The notes: generated from the letters alone by a model not told the origin. Positions 32,426 through 44,236 are shown, counted from the first letter of the stretch. The stretch is 64,000 bases of DNA from Edaphochlamys debaryana (GCA_016858145.1 JAEHOE010000019.1:496001-560000), one strand, 5' to 3'. Program-made: numbers and translations.

Positions 32426-33981
32426 AGGAACGACGGGCCACCACCCCAACTTCGCACTGACCTTGCTTGTCCACCACTCTCCCGCCCACACCTTGACTTC
32501 TGTGCTGGTGCCGCCCCGCGCCCCTCGGAAGCTGATCATGAGGTCCTGACGGCAGTATCTTCAGTGCAGTGGTCGAGCTAGGGAAACGGCGAGGCTAGGG
32601 TGCGCATAAAACTGCTTGGGGTTTACACGCGTGACCCTGCGGGGTCTTGGCCCTTGCGGCCGCGTTTCTCCCTGAGCGCCAGCCGCACACACACCTTCGC
32701 CACCCGCCTCGGCTGCGCCGGCGTCCGTGTGCGGAGCCGATTGAGTCCCAATCCATTACGGTACCCAGAGAGAAGTACCCAGTACGCCACGCACGCTTTT
32801 AAGTGCTATCATCTGCCCCTATACCACCGCCACGTCCCGTCAGCTGTCGTCTAGGCGCGCTGAGTACCTAATGAACGGGCTTACGGTGCTAGTCCCTGAA
32901 TGCCCCTCTGGAGTCACGCAAACACACCACGGTCATTTAGCCCCTTGACCCATCGCTAATTGCATCTACGGCAAACCGCACGTCTGCTGCCACCACCGGA
33001 CTACCTCCCTACCAGTGCCATCACTATCGCCAACTTTACCACCGCTACACCTCCCTAAGCCTTACAAGACAGAGGGCTACAGACCAATCAAGCAAAGCAC
33101 CAAGAGAAGTACACGCGCGCTAGAGGTAACAATCATACCTTGTTTGCGGATTGAGTTTCTGCTAAAGACCGATCCGGCATCGCACAATCAGCATGCCGTC
33201 CTCAGGGGCTTGGCTCCCCCCACTCTCCAGGCGCCGTATCGCAGCCTTTGAGTCTCAACTCACCCCAACACCGGCCTGCAACCGCTGTGTGGGTGGCGAA
33301 GCTATGACGTCACGAGCCCCTGACCTCAACCCACAGATAAGAAGCACGAGTGAGAGCCGCAGACACCCATGCGCCCAAACCCAATCGACCAACAGCTCCT
33401 GCTGCACGCGTAAAGAGAGCAATGCCCAAATGGCCTCTCCGGCCCCACTCGCGCGCGTCTCAGCACGCCGTTGCGTATCCCGCTTGCACCCCGAGTCCCC
33501 ACACGCAGCAACAAAGGCGCACACATAAGTTTGCACACGCCCAGACGCTTGTGCTTCTTAGTCTGTCAATCCGATTAAAGAGTCAGAAGGGGTCATAGAC
33601 GTTATCCGTAGGGGGAACGTGAACTACGCGAGGCGGTGGCGGCAGGGGGTGAGCCCCGCCGCCGCCAAGCCCCCGCGCAGAACTCGGCAAACCCCGCCCA
33701 CGCGCCACCCTGCGTAATTGCTGCTTACCATCACCTGTGCTGCCCACTTCGGCCCACCAATCCGCACTTCGCAACCCATTGTTATTCCAACACTCTCACC
33801 CCAGATTAACCAACGCTGTGCCGCCATCACCAACTCACCAAGCCAGCGGCGGAACCAACGTCAACGCACACTCTCCTCCACTCATTAAGCCGCCACACGT
33901 CCCCCAGGACAAAACAAAGACCAGCTGCTAGCGGCGTGCAAGCTGCTCCGCTCCAAGTTGCTCGTGTCGGACGCCGGCAGC
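32426..33981. other. Stretch without a supported gene
   Basis: GC content is lower than elsewhere. It includes ATTAAAGAGTCAGAAGG near 33575 and short open frames only. The part next to 33981 is the 3' side of the coiled-coil gene. Confidence 0.35.
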
Positions 33982-34771
33982 TCACAACCGCCTGAGCGCC
34001 TTGCCGCACATGGTGACCTCCGCTAGGAGCGTCTCCGTCTGGTACTGACACGTCTGCAGAGCCTGCGCCTTTGCCGCAAGCGCGAGCTGCGCCTTGCTGC
34101 GCCCGAGCTTGGCCGACTCCTCGCGCTCCTTGAGTGCGATAATGAGGTCCTCGGCTGCCCGGATGGACTCATCCTTGGCGCGGGCCGCGGCTATGGCCGA
34201 GTCGAGCTGGGCACGCAACAGCTGAACCTGGGCGTCCTTATCCCGGAGCTCCGCGCTGAGGATGCGCTGCTTGTAGTTGCGGCCAAGGAACTGTGCCTCC
34301 GCTGGAGTGTAGACGGCGTCGGCTTGGGAGGCCTGAGGAGCGGCGAGCGGGGAGGGAGGTTACTTGCTGTGGGGACGTCGGCGGAAGGCCGCGGGAGCCG
34401 CCGGCACTTGCGGTTTGGGGTTCCAGGCGCTGGCCAGCGCCCCTTGCAGACGGGGCCCGTTAGGCAAGATGGGATGCAGCTGCAGCCTTGCCTTGATGGC
34501 TGCGTCGGCCGCGTTATATCCGACGGAGAGCCATCGCAGGCCTTGGAGACTGCGCACGCGGCACGGGGCACGGAGCGATAACCCGTCAGCGCGACTTGAC
34601 ACAGCAAGCATGTTGACGGCGATGGGGAAGCAATAGCGAGCGAGGGGCGACTCTGGCCTGCCGGCCGGCCAGCACGGCAGTGCGCTACAGGGCACATGCT
34701 GAGAACCCACTTCCACCTCACCAGGCGAGCGTCGCCAGAGTCAGCACGACTAGTGCCACGGTCTTTGGCAT
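33982..34771 (-). CDS. Coiled-coil protein with N-terminal hydrophobic signal, unknown
   Basis: Three exons, 34771-34722, 34549-34408 and 34332-33982 (stop), have consistent phases (2, then 0) and give 180 aa. The N-terminus MPKTVALVVLTLATLAC looks like a short signal peptide or signal anchor. The middle is LQGLRWLSVGYNAADAAIKA. From about residue 75 to the end there is a long charged helix typical of a coiled coil (LSAELRDKDAQVQLLRAQLD; AARAKDESIRAAEDLIIALK; EREESAKLGRSKAQLALAAK), ending GKALRRL. No family is recognised. The donor of exon 2 (GTGCCG) is weak; an alternative GTAACC donor farther on would break the frame into the coiled coil. Confidence 0.6.
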
Positions 34772-35405
34772 GTGCTGGAGGGTGGTCCGCTTGCAGGGCT
34801 CCGTTCCGCCAAGGGAGAAGGAAGCGCGCGATGGCTGCATGTCGCCGGGCTGAGGTCGCAGTTATGCGAGCTCAAGGTTTATAACAGCTAAGTAGTTTCA
34901 AGTGAGCAAGGTTTTCTAGCTTGCTGACGGCTGTGTTGGTGCGGGTTGGGTCGGTGCGTGTGGATGTGTCGGGTTGGGTCGGCCGAGTTGGGTGTGCTGG
35001 CCGAGGTATGCTAGTGTGGGTGGACGGACTATGGGGCTAAGTGTACAAGTGCGGAATAGGAACGAAGCGTGGCGTGTGGGGTCTGTGAGGCGGAGCGCAG
35101 AAAGGCCGCGATTGGGGCGTGAGGGCGCGCTACCGGCACTCTGCAGCGCCCACCCGAGCAACTGGCTCAACTGCCGACGGCACGCACTTGCCAACCTCTA
35201 CCTGCTAGTTGTTCGCCAGTGATTACCGCAGCAAGGTTACCCGCTAGAAACTCTTTCGGTCGCGCCCCGCGCATCCAGAGCAACATCTCTCGGCGCCCGA
35301 CCCGAGGACACCATGCTCACGTGCAAGCTCCAGGCGCAGCGCATGGCCGCGCGCAGGCGCGCTCCAGGTGTGCAGGGGAATCGCTAGGTGCTGTCTGGTC
35401 GCGGC
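34772..35405. other. Divergent intergenic region
   Basis: It lies between the coiled-coil gene (-) and the SDR gene (+). A minisatellite-like GGTTGGGTCGG repeat occurs near 34930-34995. No clear TATA box was found. Confidence 0.4.
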
Positions 35406-38400
35406 ATGTGTGTGGCTCGCGCGTTCCGGCCCTTCCGCGACCTCCCGAGCCGGCCAAGCTTGCTTCGTAGCAGCCAGGTATCGCGCGCATCGCGCATTCG
35501 CTTGATCATGGGCCGTTTTTCCGCCAAAGAGTTGGGGAGCGCGACGTGTCTCCCCACCTCTGGCTTCCCCCAAACCCCCAATGGCTTTCGCCACCTCTGC
35601 CACGCAGGTCTGTCCGCCAGGGCCCGCCGTCCCGCGGCTGTCGCTCGTGCGGCGCTTCTGGATGAGGGCAAGGTGCTGGTCGCCGGCGCCACGGGCGGGA
35701 CCGGCAAGTGAGTCCCGGCTCTTTAGGACCCTGGGGCCGGGCCCAGCGCCTGGGGCCTTGCCTGGCCTTGGCCACCTGCGCTTCCCCGGCTGGCGCCAGA
35801 CCGGGAGCAGCACGCCTGAAGGCGTTCTCGGGCTGAACCGGCTCCACCCCTTCCTCGCACCCCGCCACGCCCCCCAACCCGTCCCCCTCACCCCCTTCCC
35901 GCCTCCTCACCCTCACCCCCTCCCGTCCCCTTCTCCCCCTTCTCCCCCACCCGCAGGGCGGTGGTGGACGCGCTTGCGGCTCGCGGCGTGTCGGTCCGCG
36001 CCCTGGCCCGTGACACCACCAAGGCCGCCTCTATGGGCCTGGCGGGGGTGGGCAAGACCACGGAGATCGTGAGGGGCGACGTTTTCCAGGTGGGCACCAC
36101 CGGTGCACGTAGCAGCAGGGAGCAGCAGTGTCATCGTCCGTTGCGTATAGCATCTCACGAGTCATGATGCACACAGATGCACAGCACTAGTAGTGGTTGA
36201 TCGCCCTTTGCGAAGTGCCGGTATTGCTGCGGTGCAAGTGTCAGTATGGCAGCAGTTCAAGTGCAGGCTGGTAACGCCCCTGCTTCCTCGCCCCCGGTTG
36301 CGACGTGTTCCTTCCAGTTCGGCTCGCTGCCGCCCGCGCTGGACGGCTGCAGCAGCCTGGTGGTGTGCACGGGCGCACGTGACCCCACCGACCCCCTGGG
36401 CCCCTTCAACGTGGACTACCAGGTGAGGGGGGAGGAGGGGGGAGGGGGGAGGGGCCTGTGGAGAGGTGAAAGGGAGGATGGCGAGGCGGGGTTGTGGGAG
36501 GGTCGTGCGACTCGTGTGCCCTGGGGTTGTGGGAGGGTCGTGCCCCGGTGTCTACAGTCCGACAGCCCCCGACCCCACCCACCCGTTTACCCCAACGCCT
36601 TCACCCCCACCGAAACCCAGGGCACGCTCAACCTGCTGGCCGCCGCCCGCCAGTCCGGCAGCGTCAGGCACGTGGTGCTGGTGTCCTCCATCGGCGCGGA
36701 CGACCTGCTCAACCCGCTCAACCTCTTCTGGGGGGTGCTGTTCTGGAAGAAGCGCGCGGAGGAGGTGCGGAGGAGGGGGGAGGGGGGGGAGGGGGGAGAG
36801 AGGGTTCAGCAGGAGAGCGAAAGGGGGCGTGAAAGGGGGCAATGGAGAGCAAGGGAGGGCCCCGACCCGGCTTCTTACGGCCGTGCGCCTCCCATCCCGT
36901 CGGGCCCCGCCGGTGCCCCGCAGGAGGTGCAGCGCAGCGGCCTGCCGTACACCATCGTACGCCCGGGCGGTCTGAAGACGGAGCTCCGCCAGGTGGGTGT
37001 CGTCCGGGGTTGGGGAGCGGGGGGCAGGGCCAAGCGGGCAACAATGAAGAGGCGAAGGGGACTGCGTGCGGGCGGGGTAGTCACTGACAAGAGCAGCAAG
37101 AGTACAGCCACGGGCATGCGACCACGTATACTTCATGGGCAAGGGGTCGCAGCGAAAGCGTCTTGAGCCCCAGTGCACAAACACGGGTCTCTCGGGGACT
37201 GGTCTGGGTCGGGAGAGCGCGTGGGGGCGTGGGCCCGGGCGTGGGTGCGTTGGGTCGAGACGTACGCCTGAACTGGCCCGCTTGAAGTACGCCCCTGGCA
37301 TGCCCTGCGCCCACTGAGGACCATACACGACCTCCCAAGTACGGTACTGCCCGCTTGTGACACAGCCCCTCGCAAGCAAACGGCCGCTATTGAGACCTGT
37401 AGGAAAGACAAGAACGCTGCAGCTGCTGTATACCGGTAGCGATGGATGACGCATCCAACACTTTCGACGATACCCGATCCCTTCCCTGGGCACGCGGACG
37501 GGCGGACCCTGGGCCCTGGTATGGCGCTGGCGTCCAGGCAGCCAAACGCCGTGTGACAGCTTGGCGAGCGCGCTCGAGGTCCCCCCCCGCGCGAGTTGGG
37601 GCTGCCTTGTCGGCGCGGGCGCAGCACAGGCCCGCGATTGGGGCTGAAGGCGGTAGGGGAGACACGCCGGGCTGCGGAGGAGGCCCACCCAGACGTTCAA
37701 GGGGTCGGTTGCCCCCCCCCCCCGAGAAACTTCCAGCCAAAGCAGCGGAGCCAACGGCGTCTATGGCTCCACCCCTAGGCCCCCAGCCGTGGTGAGGTGT
37801 TGCGTCCCGCAGCAAGAAGTATTGTTCCACCCATCTGAATGCCCCGTGCGCCATCCTGCCGGCGGAATGAGGCACGGCGGGACGTTCATCCAGAGCCACG
37901 CGTCCAGTGCCAGCGGCACGGACACTGTGGCCATACGTAGCGCTCAGGCGCCGGGGCTTCGTGTCTTCGTCTGGGTTGAGGAGCTTGTCTGAGTTGAAGA
38001 ACACAGACAGGTGTACGACCTATAGAACAGATCCTGTTCGAGTAAAGTCGTGCTTAAAAGTCGCGGAATTGGGCGGGCATGAACCCCGGGAGGCAGGCCG
38101 ATGGGGAGGGTGGCTGTAAAGGGACGCGGGGCGCGGGCTGGGAGTGCTTTATTACGGCATGCTTGTTGCGCGGTCGTAGGGACGTGTTCCTTCTAGCTTC
38201 TGTCCCGTCGCCCTGGCCAGACAGCGTGCGCTCTAAACCGCGTTTACATGAAGGCCCTTCCGGCCCAGCACTGGGCAAGGGTGCGTGCGCGGTCGATAGT
38301 GAGTTGAGCGCCGTCATGAGTGCGAGCCACCTACTACCACACACCAGCTATGAAGGACAGGGGATCGGGTGGCCTCCTTTCAAAGACCCACACCTCGTCT

Positions 38401-41400
38401 CCAACATCGCCACGCTCGCCTGGCGGGGCGGGGTATGCGTAACGCTCCTGCCGAGGTGCGGCCAACGCCGGCACACCTCGGCAGGGCCGGTACACGTACA
38501 CTACCCCCTCCGGCGTGCCTGGTTAGGCGCTGATCTCACTTGGGGCGTGGCAAACAGAGGAGAGATGAGAATTGCAGGGTCACCCGACAGACAATGCTTG
38601 TAGACAGACACGACAGACTCAAAACCCGCCGCGTTTCTGGGGCCGGGCTTCCGCGCTTTGCCCCGCACCCAGACTTGTGTACGTCGGGTCGTACGGGTGA
38701 GATTTCGTGTCCACTAATAGGGGACAGGGGGCGTGATACGTGAGGCCCCACGAACACAAGCTCGGGGCCGAGGCAGCCTGCTGTGACAAGAGGTGTCGTA
38801 CCATACGGTTGGATACCAGGCGTTGGGCTGTCTGTTACACCGAAGCACGGCACGCGGAAGGGTAGTACAACAGTAAGCACAGAGGGCCTTCAGCCTTTCC
38901 CCGCCTCCAACTGGGCGAGGCTACGTGCGGAGACCCCCCGGCCATACCGCATCAAGGCGCGCACGCCACTCAACCGCTGGTCACGTATTGGCTAAACAGG
39001 GCAGGGGGTCGGGTGGCCCCCTCTCGTGGGCTTAACTCTCCCCTACATCATCATACCGCCACGCTCGCCTGGCGGGGCAGTGTACGTGTAACGCTCCTGC
39101 GGAGGTGCGCCCCCCGCCGGCACACCTCCGCGGGGCCGTTACACGTACACTGCCCCCTCGGGCGTGCCTGGTTGGGCGCTGATGACAGTTGGGGCGCGGC
39201 GAACAGGCGGCTCGTCCCAACGGACGGGGGTGGGATTGGTAAGAATGCGCGCACAGAGGGGGGGCTCGGGGGGCGGGGGTCTCGGCTTGGACGCACGTGA
39301 AGCAGGGGGGAGGGGTAGGAATGATGTGAAAGTACCCCATTCCTCCTTTGGAAAACCCAAAACTGCGTCAGCGTACCCAGCGAGGTCCCCAAATGGTTCC
39401 TATCCACTTTCCCCGACCCAAAGCTAAGGCGTTGACATTTTCCGGGCGTATGGTACGGTATTTTACGTATGAATACGCGTACTTCCAGGCCGACATACGC
39501 CTCGCCGGCAGGCCTACACCCAACTGCCGGCCACGTACCAGCTATGAAGGACAGGGGCTTGGGTGGCCTCCGCTTGGGGATCCACACCTCCCCCCCATCG
39601 TCGTGCCAACACGCTCACCCAGCGGGGCAGTGTGCGTGTAACGCTTTTGCGGGGATGCGCCCCCCGCCGGCACACCTCGGCAGGGCCGTTACACGTACAC
39701 TGCCTCCTCGGGCGTGCCTGGTTGGGCGCTGATGTTAGTTGGGGGCGCGGCGAACAGGCAGCTCGTCCCAACGCACGGGGATGGGCTTGGTAATAATGCG
39801 CGCAGAGGGAGCAGCGCTCGCACAGGCAGAGGCTCGGGGGGGGGTCTTGGCTTTTAACGCACCTCAAGAGCCTCTCGGTGCAGGCGGGGACCGGGACACC
39901 CGACCCCCCCCCTCCTGGGCACGCCGACGGTCGGGCCCTAGGCCCTGGTATGGCCTTGGCGTCCAGGCAGCCAACCGCAATGTGCCAGCTTGGCGAGCGC
40001 GCTCGAGTGCCCTTCCACGCGAGTTGGAGCTGCCTTGGCGGCGCGGGCGCAGCACAGGCCTGCGATTGGGGCTGAAGGCGGTAGGAGAGGCACGCCGGGC
40101 AGCGGAGGAGGCACACACCGATGGTGGAGGGGTCGGTTGCCCCCCCCCCCCCGAGAAACTTCCAGCCAAAGCAGCGGAGCCAACGGCGTCTATGGCTCCA
40201 CCCCTAGGCCCCCAGCCGTGGTGAGGTGTTGCGTCCCGCAGCAAGAAGTATTGTTCCACCCATCTGAATGCCCCGTGCGCCATCCTGCCGGCGGAATGAG
40301 GCACGGCGGGACGTTCATCCAGAGCCACGCGTCCAGTGCCAGCGGCACGGACACTGTGGCCATACGTAGCGCTCAGGCGCCGGGGCTTCGTGTCTTCGTC
40401 TGGGTTGAGGAGCTTGTCTGAGTTGAAGAACACAGACAGGTGTACGACCTATAGAACAGATCCTGTTCGAGTAAAGTCGTGCTTAAAAGTCGCGGAATTG
40501 GGCGGGCATGAACCCCGGGAGGCAGGCCGATGGGGAGGGTGGCTGTAAAGGGACGCGGGGCGCGGGCTGGGAGTGCTTTATTACGGCATGCTTGTTGCGC
40601 GGTCGTAGGGACGTGTTCCTTCTAGCTTCTGTCCCGTCGCCCTGGCCAGACAGCGTGCGCTCTAAACCGCGTTTACATGAAGGCCCTTCCGGCCCAGCAC
40701 TGGGCAAGGGTGCGTGCGCGGTCGATAGTGAGTTGAGCGCCGTCATGAGTGCGAGCCACCTACTACCACACACCAGCTATGAAGGACAGGGGATCGGGTG
40801 GCCTCCTTTCAAAGACCCACACCTCGTCTCCAACATCGCCACGCTCGCCTGGCGGGGCGGGGTATGCGTAACGCTCCTGCCGAGGTGCGGCCAACGCCGG
40901 CACACCTCGGCAGGGCCGGTACACGTACACTGCCTCCTCGGGCGTGCCTGGTTGGGCGCTGATGTTAGTTGGGGGCGCGGCGAACAGGCAGCTCGTCCCA
41001 ACGCACGGGGATGGGCTTGGTAATAATGCGCGCAGAGGGAGCAGCGCTCGCACAGGCAGAGGCTCGGGGGGGGGTCTTGGCTTTTGACGCACCTCAAGAG
41101 CCTCTCGGTGCAGGCGGGGACCGGGACACCCGACCCCCCCCCCTCCTGGGCACGCCGACGGTCGGGCCCTAGGCCCTGGTATGGCCTTGGCGTCCAGGCA
41201 GCCAACCGCAATGTGCCAGCTTGGCGAGCGCGCTCGAGTGCCCTTCCACGCGAGTTGGAGCTGCCTTGGCGGCGCGGGCGCAGCACAGGCCTGCGATTGG
41301 GGCTGAAGGCGGTAGGAGAGGCACGCCGGGCAGCGGAGGAGGCACACACCGATGGTGGAGGGGTCGGTTGCCCCCCCCCCCCGAGAAACTTCCAGCCAAA

Positions 41401-44236
41401 GCAGCGGAGCCAACGGCGTCTATGGCTCCACCCCTAGGCCCCCAGCCGTGGTGAGGTGTTGCGTCCCGCAGCAAGAAGTATTGTTCCACCCATCTGAATG
41501 CCCCGTGCGCCATCCTGCCGGCGGAATGAGGCACGGCGGGACGTTCATCCAGAGCCACGCGTCCAGTGCCAGCGGCACGGACACTGTGGCCATACGTAGC
41601 GCTCAGGCGCCGGGGCTTCGTGTCTTCGTCTGGGTTGAGGAGCTTGTCTGAGTTGAAGAACACAGACAGGTGTACGACCTATAGAACAGATCCTGTTCGA
41701 GTAAAGTCGTGCTTAAAAGTCGCGGAATTGGGCGGGCATGAACCCCGGGAGGCAGGCCGATGGGGAGGGTGGCTGTAAAGGGACGCGGGGCGCGGGCTGG
41801 GAGTGCTTTATTACGGCATGCTTGTTGCGCGGTCGTAGGGACGTGTTCCTTCTAGCTTCTGTCCCGTCGCCCTGGCCAGACAGCGTGCGCTCTAAACCGC
41901 GTTTACATGAAGGCCCTTCCGGCCCAGCACTGGGCAAGGGTGCGTGCGCGGTCGATAGTGAGTTGAGCGCCGTCATGAGTGCGAGCCACCTACTACCACA
42001 CACCAGCTATGAAGGACAGGGGATCGGGTGGCCTCCTTTCAAAGACCCACACCTCGTCTCCAACATCGCCACGCTCGCCTGGCGGGGCGGGGTATGCGTA
42101 ACGCTCCTGCCGAGGTGCGGCCAACGCCGGCACACCTCGGCAGGGCCGGTACACGTACACTGCCTCCTCGGGCGTGCCTGGTTGGGCGCTGATGTTAGTT
42201 GGGGGCGCGGCGAACAGGCAGCTCGTCCCAACGCACGGGGATGGGCTTGGTAATAATGCGCGCAGAGGGAGCAGCGCTCGCACAGGCAGAGGCTCGGGGG
42301 GGGGTCTTGGCTTTTGACGCACCTCAAGAGCCTCTCGGTGCAGGCGGGGACCGGGACACCCGACCCCCCCCCTCCTGGGCACGCCGACGGTCGGGCCCTA
42401 GGCCCTGGTATGGCCTTGGCGTCCAGGCAGCCAACCGCAATGTGCCAGCTTGGCGAGCGCGCTCGAGTGCCCTTCCACGCGAGTTGGAGCTGCCTTGGCG
42501 GCGCGGGCGCAGCACAGGCCTGCGATTGGGGCTGAAGGCGGTAGGAGAGGCACGCCGGGCAGCGGAGGAGGCACACACCGATGGTGGAGGGGTCGGTTGC
42601 CCCCCCCCCCGAGAAACTTCCAGCCAAAGCAGCGGAGCCAACGGCGTCTATGGCTCCACCCCTAGGCCCCCAGCCGTGGTGAGGTGTTGCGTCCCGCAGC
42701 AAGAAGTATTGTTCCACCCATCTGAATGCCCCGTGCGCCATCCTGCCGGCGGAATGAGGCACGGCGGGACGTTCATCCAGAGCCACGCGTCCAGTGCCAG
42801 CGGCACGGACACTGTGGCCATACGTAGCGCTCAGGCGCCGGGGCTTCGTGTCTTCGTCTGGGTTGAGGAGCTTGTCTGAGTTGAAGAACACAGACAGGTG
42901 TACGACCTATAGAACAGATCCTGTTCGAGTAAAGTCGTGCTTAAAAGTCGCGGAATTGGGCGGGCATGAACCCCGGGAGGCAGGCCGATGGTGGGTTCAG
43001 CGGTCAGCAGAAGGGCGCCCTGACCTCTGGAGCGCAATTCTGGCCCCGCCGCTTTGCCTTGGCCCCCCAAGCAACATAACGGTTCTCCCGGGGCCGGGGC
43101 TGGGTCGGGAGAGCGCGTGGAGGCGTGGGTCCGGGCATGGGTGCGTTGGGTCGAGACTTACTTCGAGACTGCCCACTTGAAGTACGCCCCTGGCATGCCC
43201 TGCGCCTACTGAGGACCATACACAACCTCCCGAGTACCGCCCGCTTGTCACACAGCCCCCCGCTCGCGTCTAGGGCCACGTTCCACGCGTGGCGGCGGCG
43301 ACGATTGACCATCCTGGGGAACCGCCGCCAAACCCGCGCCAGAAGCCCACGGCGCAATGCCAACATGTTCCGCGTAGAGTACGGGTGTCGCAGTCATCTC
43401 CCTCGATGCTCGGCCGCTCCACTTCCCGATGCATTTACGTTGTCGCGCAACGCTTGCTAAGCCCGGGGATCTTGATTGCTATATCAGTAACCAAGCAAGA
43501 TACATACACAACTGGGGCTCGCGCTGCCATTTCGGATACTGTTTTGCCTTTGGCGGTCGGCATGCCAGCATGTTTGCCCGAGGATGGTCGCGAGCGCTGG
43601 AGCAGGTCCAGGCGGTGGACCTCGCTTGCTTACCTCGCGGACGACAGCAGGCGGTCACGACTCTGCTTTTGGTGCTGCATCGTGCCCCCGACCTGCCTCG
43701 TCCCCATCCTTCCTCCGTCCTCTCGCCTGCCTCCTCCCGCGCAGGGCGAGTCCGTGGGCAGCATCGTCATGGCCGCCCCCGGCACCTACGGAGTGCCGCC
43801 CAAAAAGTCGGGCAGCATCCTGCGCAGCCAGGTGGGTCCGCGGCCGGATGGGTTGGGGGCATGTCGGTGCTGCGGACTTCGGTGGGCATCTTGCCCTGCT
43901 GACCCTCACCCCTGGTCCCTTCCTTGCCGCCTTGCCCTGACCCTCACCTCAGGTGGCTGAGGTGTGCGTGGCTGCTCTCGCCGAGGTGGGCTGGGTGGCT
44001 GGAGGCCTGGAGCCCTATGGGGGATGCCGCGGGGGTGTATACGACCCGATTGTGTTTTGGCGCGCTCCCCATGCTGTGCTCTTTGCCAAGTCGCTCGTGC
44101 TCCGGCCTGACACCACCCTGCCTCCCCGCCACCCCCGCAGCCCTTCGCCCAGAACAAGGTGGTGGAGGTGATTGCTGAGCGCGACGCCCCCGCCAAGACC
44201 ATGACGGAGCTCTTCAGCGGCGTCAACTGGTACTGA
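35406..44236 (+). CDS. NAD(P)-binding SDR/NmrA-like protein, plastid-type
   Basis: Eight exons: 35406-35707, 35957-36089, 36318-36422, 36621-36764, 36924-36992, 43745-43831, 43953-43985 and 44141-44236 (stop TGA), about 322 aa with all phases consistent. An Arg/Ser-rich leader of about 85 residues precedes the Rossmann motif VLVAGATGGTGK (GxxGxxG). Then come VRALARDTTKA, GTLNLLAAARQSGSVRHVVL, VSSIGADD, LPYTIVRPGGLKTE and a C-terminal NKVVEVIAERDAPAKTMTEL. This is the atypical short-chain dehydrogenase group that includes the Tic62 N-terminal domain and related chloroplast proteins, which bind NAD(P)H; the substrate is unknown. The start ATG is the first in an open frame and remains tentative. 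Intron 5 (6752 bases) is many times longer than the others and carries a tandem array. TGTAA follows the stop by about 80 bases. Confidence 0.85.
37194..37369 (+). repeat. Left ~170-bp flanking direct repeat of the intronic array
   Basis: It shares GGGTCGGGAGAGCGCGTGG, GGGTGCGTTGGGTCGAGAC and TTGAAGTACGCCCCTGGCAT with 43094-43260 in the same orientation. Confidence 0.85.
37440..38510 (+). repeat. First, partly diverged array unit
   Basis: From the poly-C tract near 37712 to about 38508 it is essentially identical to the later units. The preceding ~270 bases are clearly diverged, which suggests patchwork homogenisation. Confidence 0.8.
38433..38501. repeat. Hairpin palindrome H1
   Basis: The arms read GTATGCGTAACG...CCGAGGTGCG and CACACCTCGG...GGTACACGTACAC, an imperfect ~30-bp inverted repeat with a short loop. 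Confidence 0.8.
39080..39150. repeat. Hairpin palindrome H2
   Basis: This is the best-paired copy: GTGTACGTGTAACG opposite CGTTACACGTACAC, and GCGGAGGTGCG opposite CACACCTCCGC. Confidence 0.85.
39630..39700. repeat. Hairpin palindrome H3
   Basis: The outer arms GTGTGCGTGTAACG and CGTTACACGTACAC pair; the inner stem is weaker (GGGGATGCG). Confidence 0.8.
40862..40930. repeat. Hairpin palindrome H4
   Basis: It has the same sequence as H1, within the 1230-bp unit. Confidence 0.8.
42092..42160. repeat. Hairpin palindrome H5
   Basis: It has the same sequence as H1 and H4, one unit (1230 bp) after H4. Confidence 0.8.
43094..43260 (+). repeat. Right ~170-bp flanking direct repeat of the intronic array
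   Basis: It pairs with 37194-37369 at roughly 85-90% identity by eye and lies just after the truncated last unit. Confidence 0.85.

Larger units (their letters stand above)
39735..42985 (+). repeat. Tandem array, 1230-bp unit, about 2.6 copies
   Basis: Landmarks recur at exactly 1230 bases: GATGTTAGTTGGGGGCGCGG at 39731, 40961 and 42191, and the poly-C tract at about 40139, 41369 and 42599. Copies are nearly identical apart from poly-C length and single bases. The last copy breaks off after GAGGCAGGCCGATGG (42978-42992). Confidence 0.95.
36993..43744 (+). repeat. 6.75-kb intron filled with a nested repeat array
   Basis: Intron 5 of the SDR gene. From left to right it holds a ~170-bp direct repeat (37194-37369), a first unit (about 37440-38510), a divergent spacer with two hairpins (38510-39735), three more units spaced exactly 1230 bp (about 39735, 40965 and 42195, the last cut at about 42985), and the second direct repeat (43094-43260). 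No transposase, reverse transcriptase or other protein family was seen in it. Confidence 0.85.

Noticed and set aside
35581..35709. Alternative SDR start at the ATG at 35581 (MAFATSATQ...)
   Set aside because: That frame differs from the Rossmann frame (VLVAGATGGTGK) and has no splice that corrects it; the ATG at 35406 is in the right frame.
42007..42891. Repeated minus-strand frames in each 1230-bp unit (starting VFFNSDKLLNPDEDTKPRRL)
   Set aside because: They begin with GTG, not ATG, change length and frame with the poly-C tract in each unit, and match no family. Because the units are near-identical, conservation of the frame says nothing about selection.
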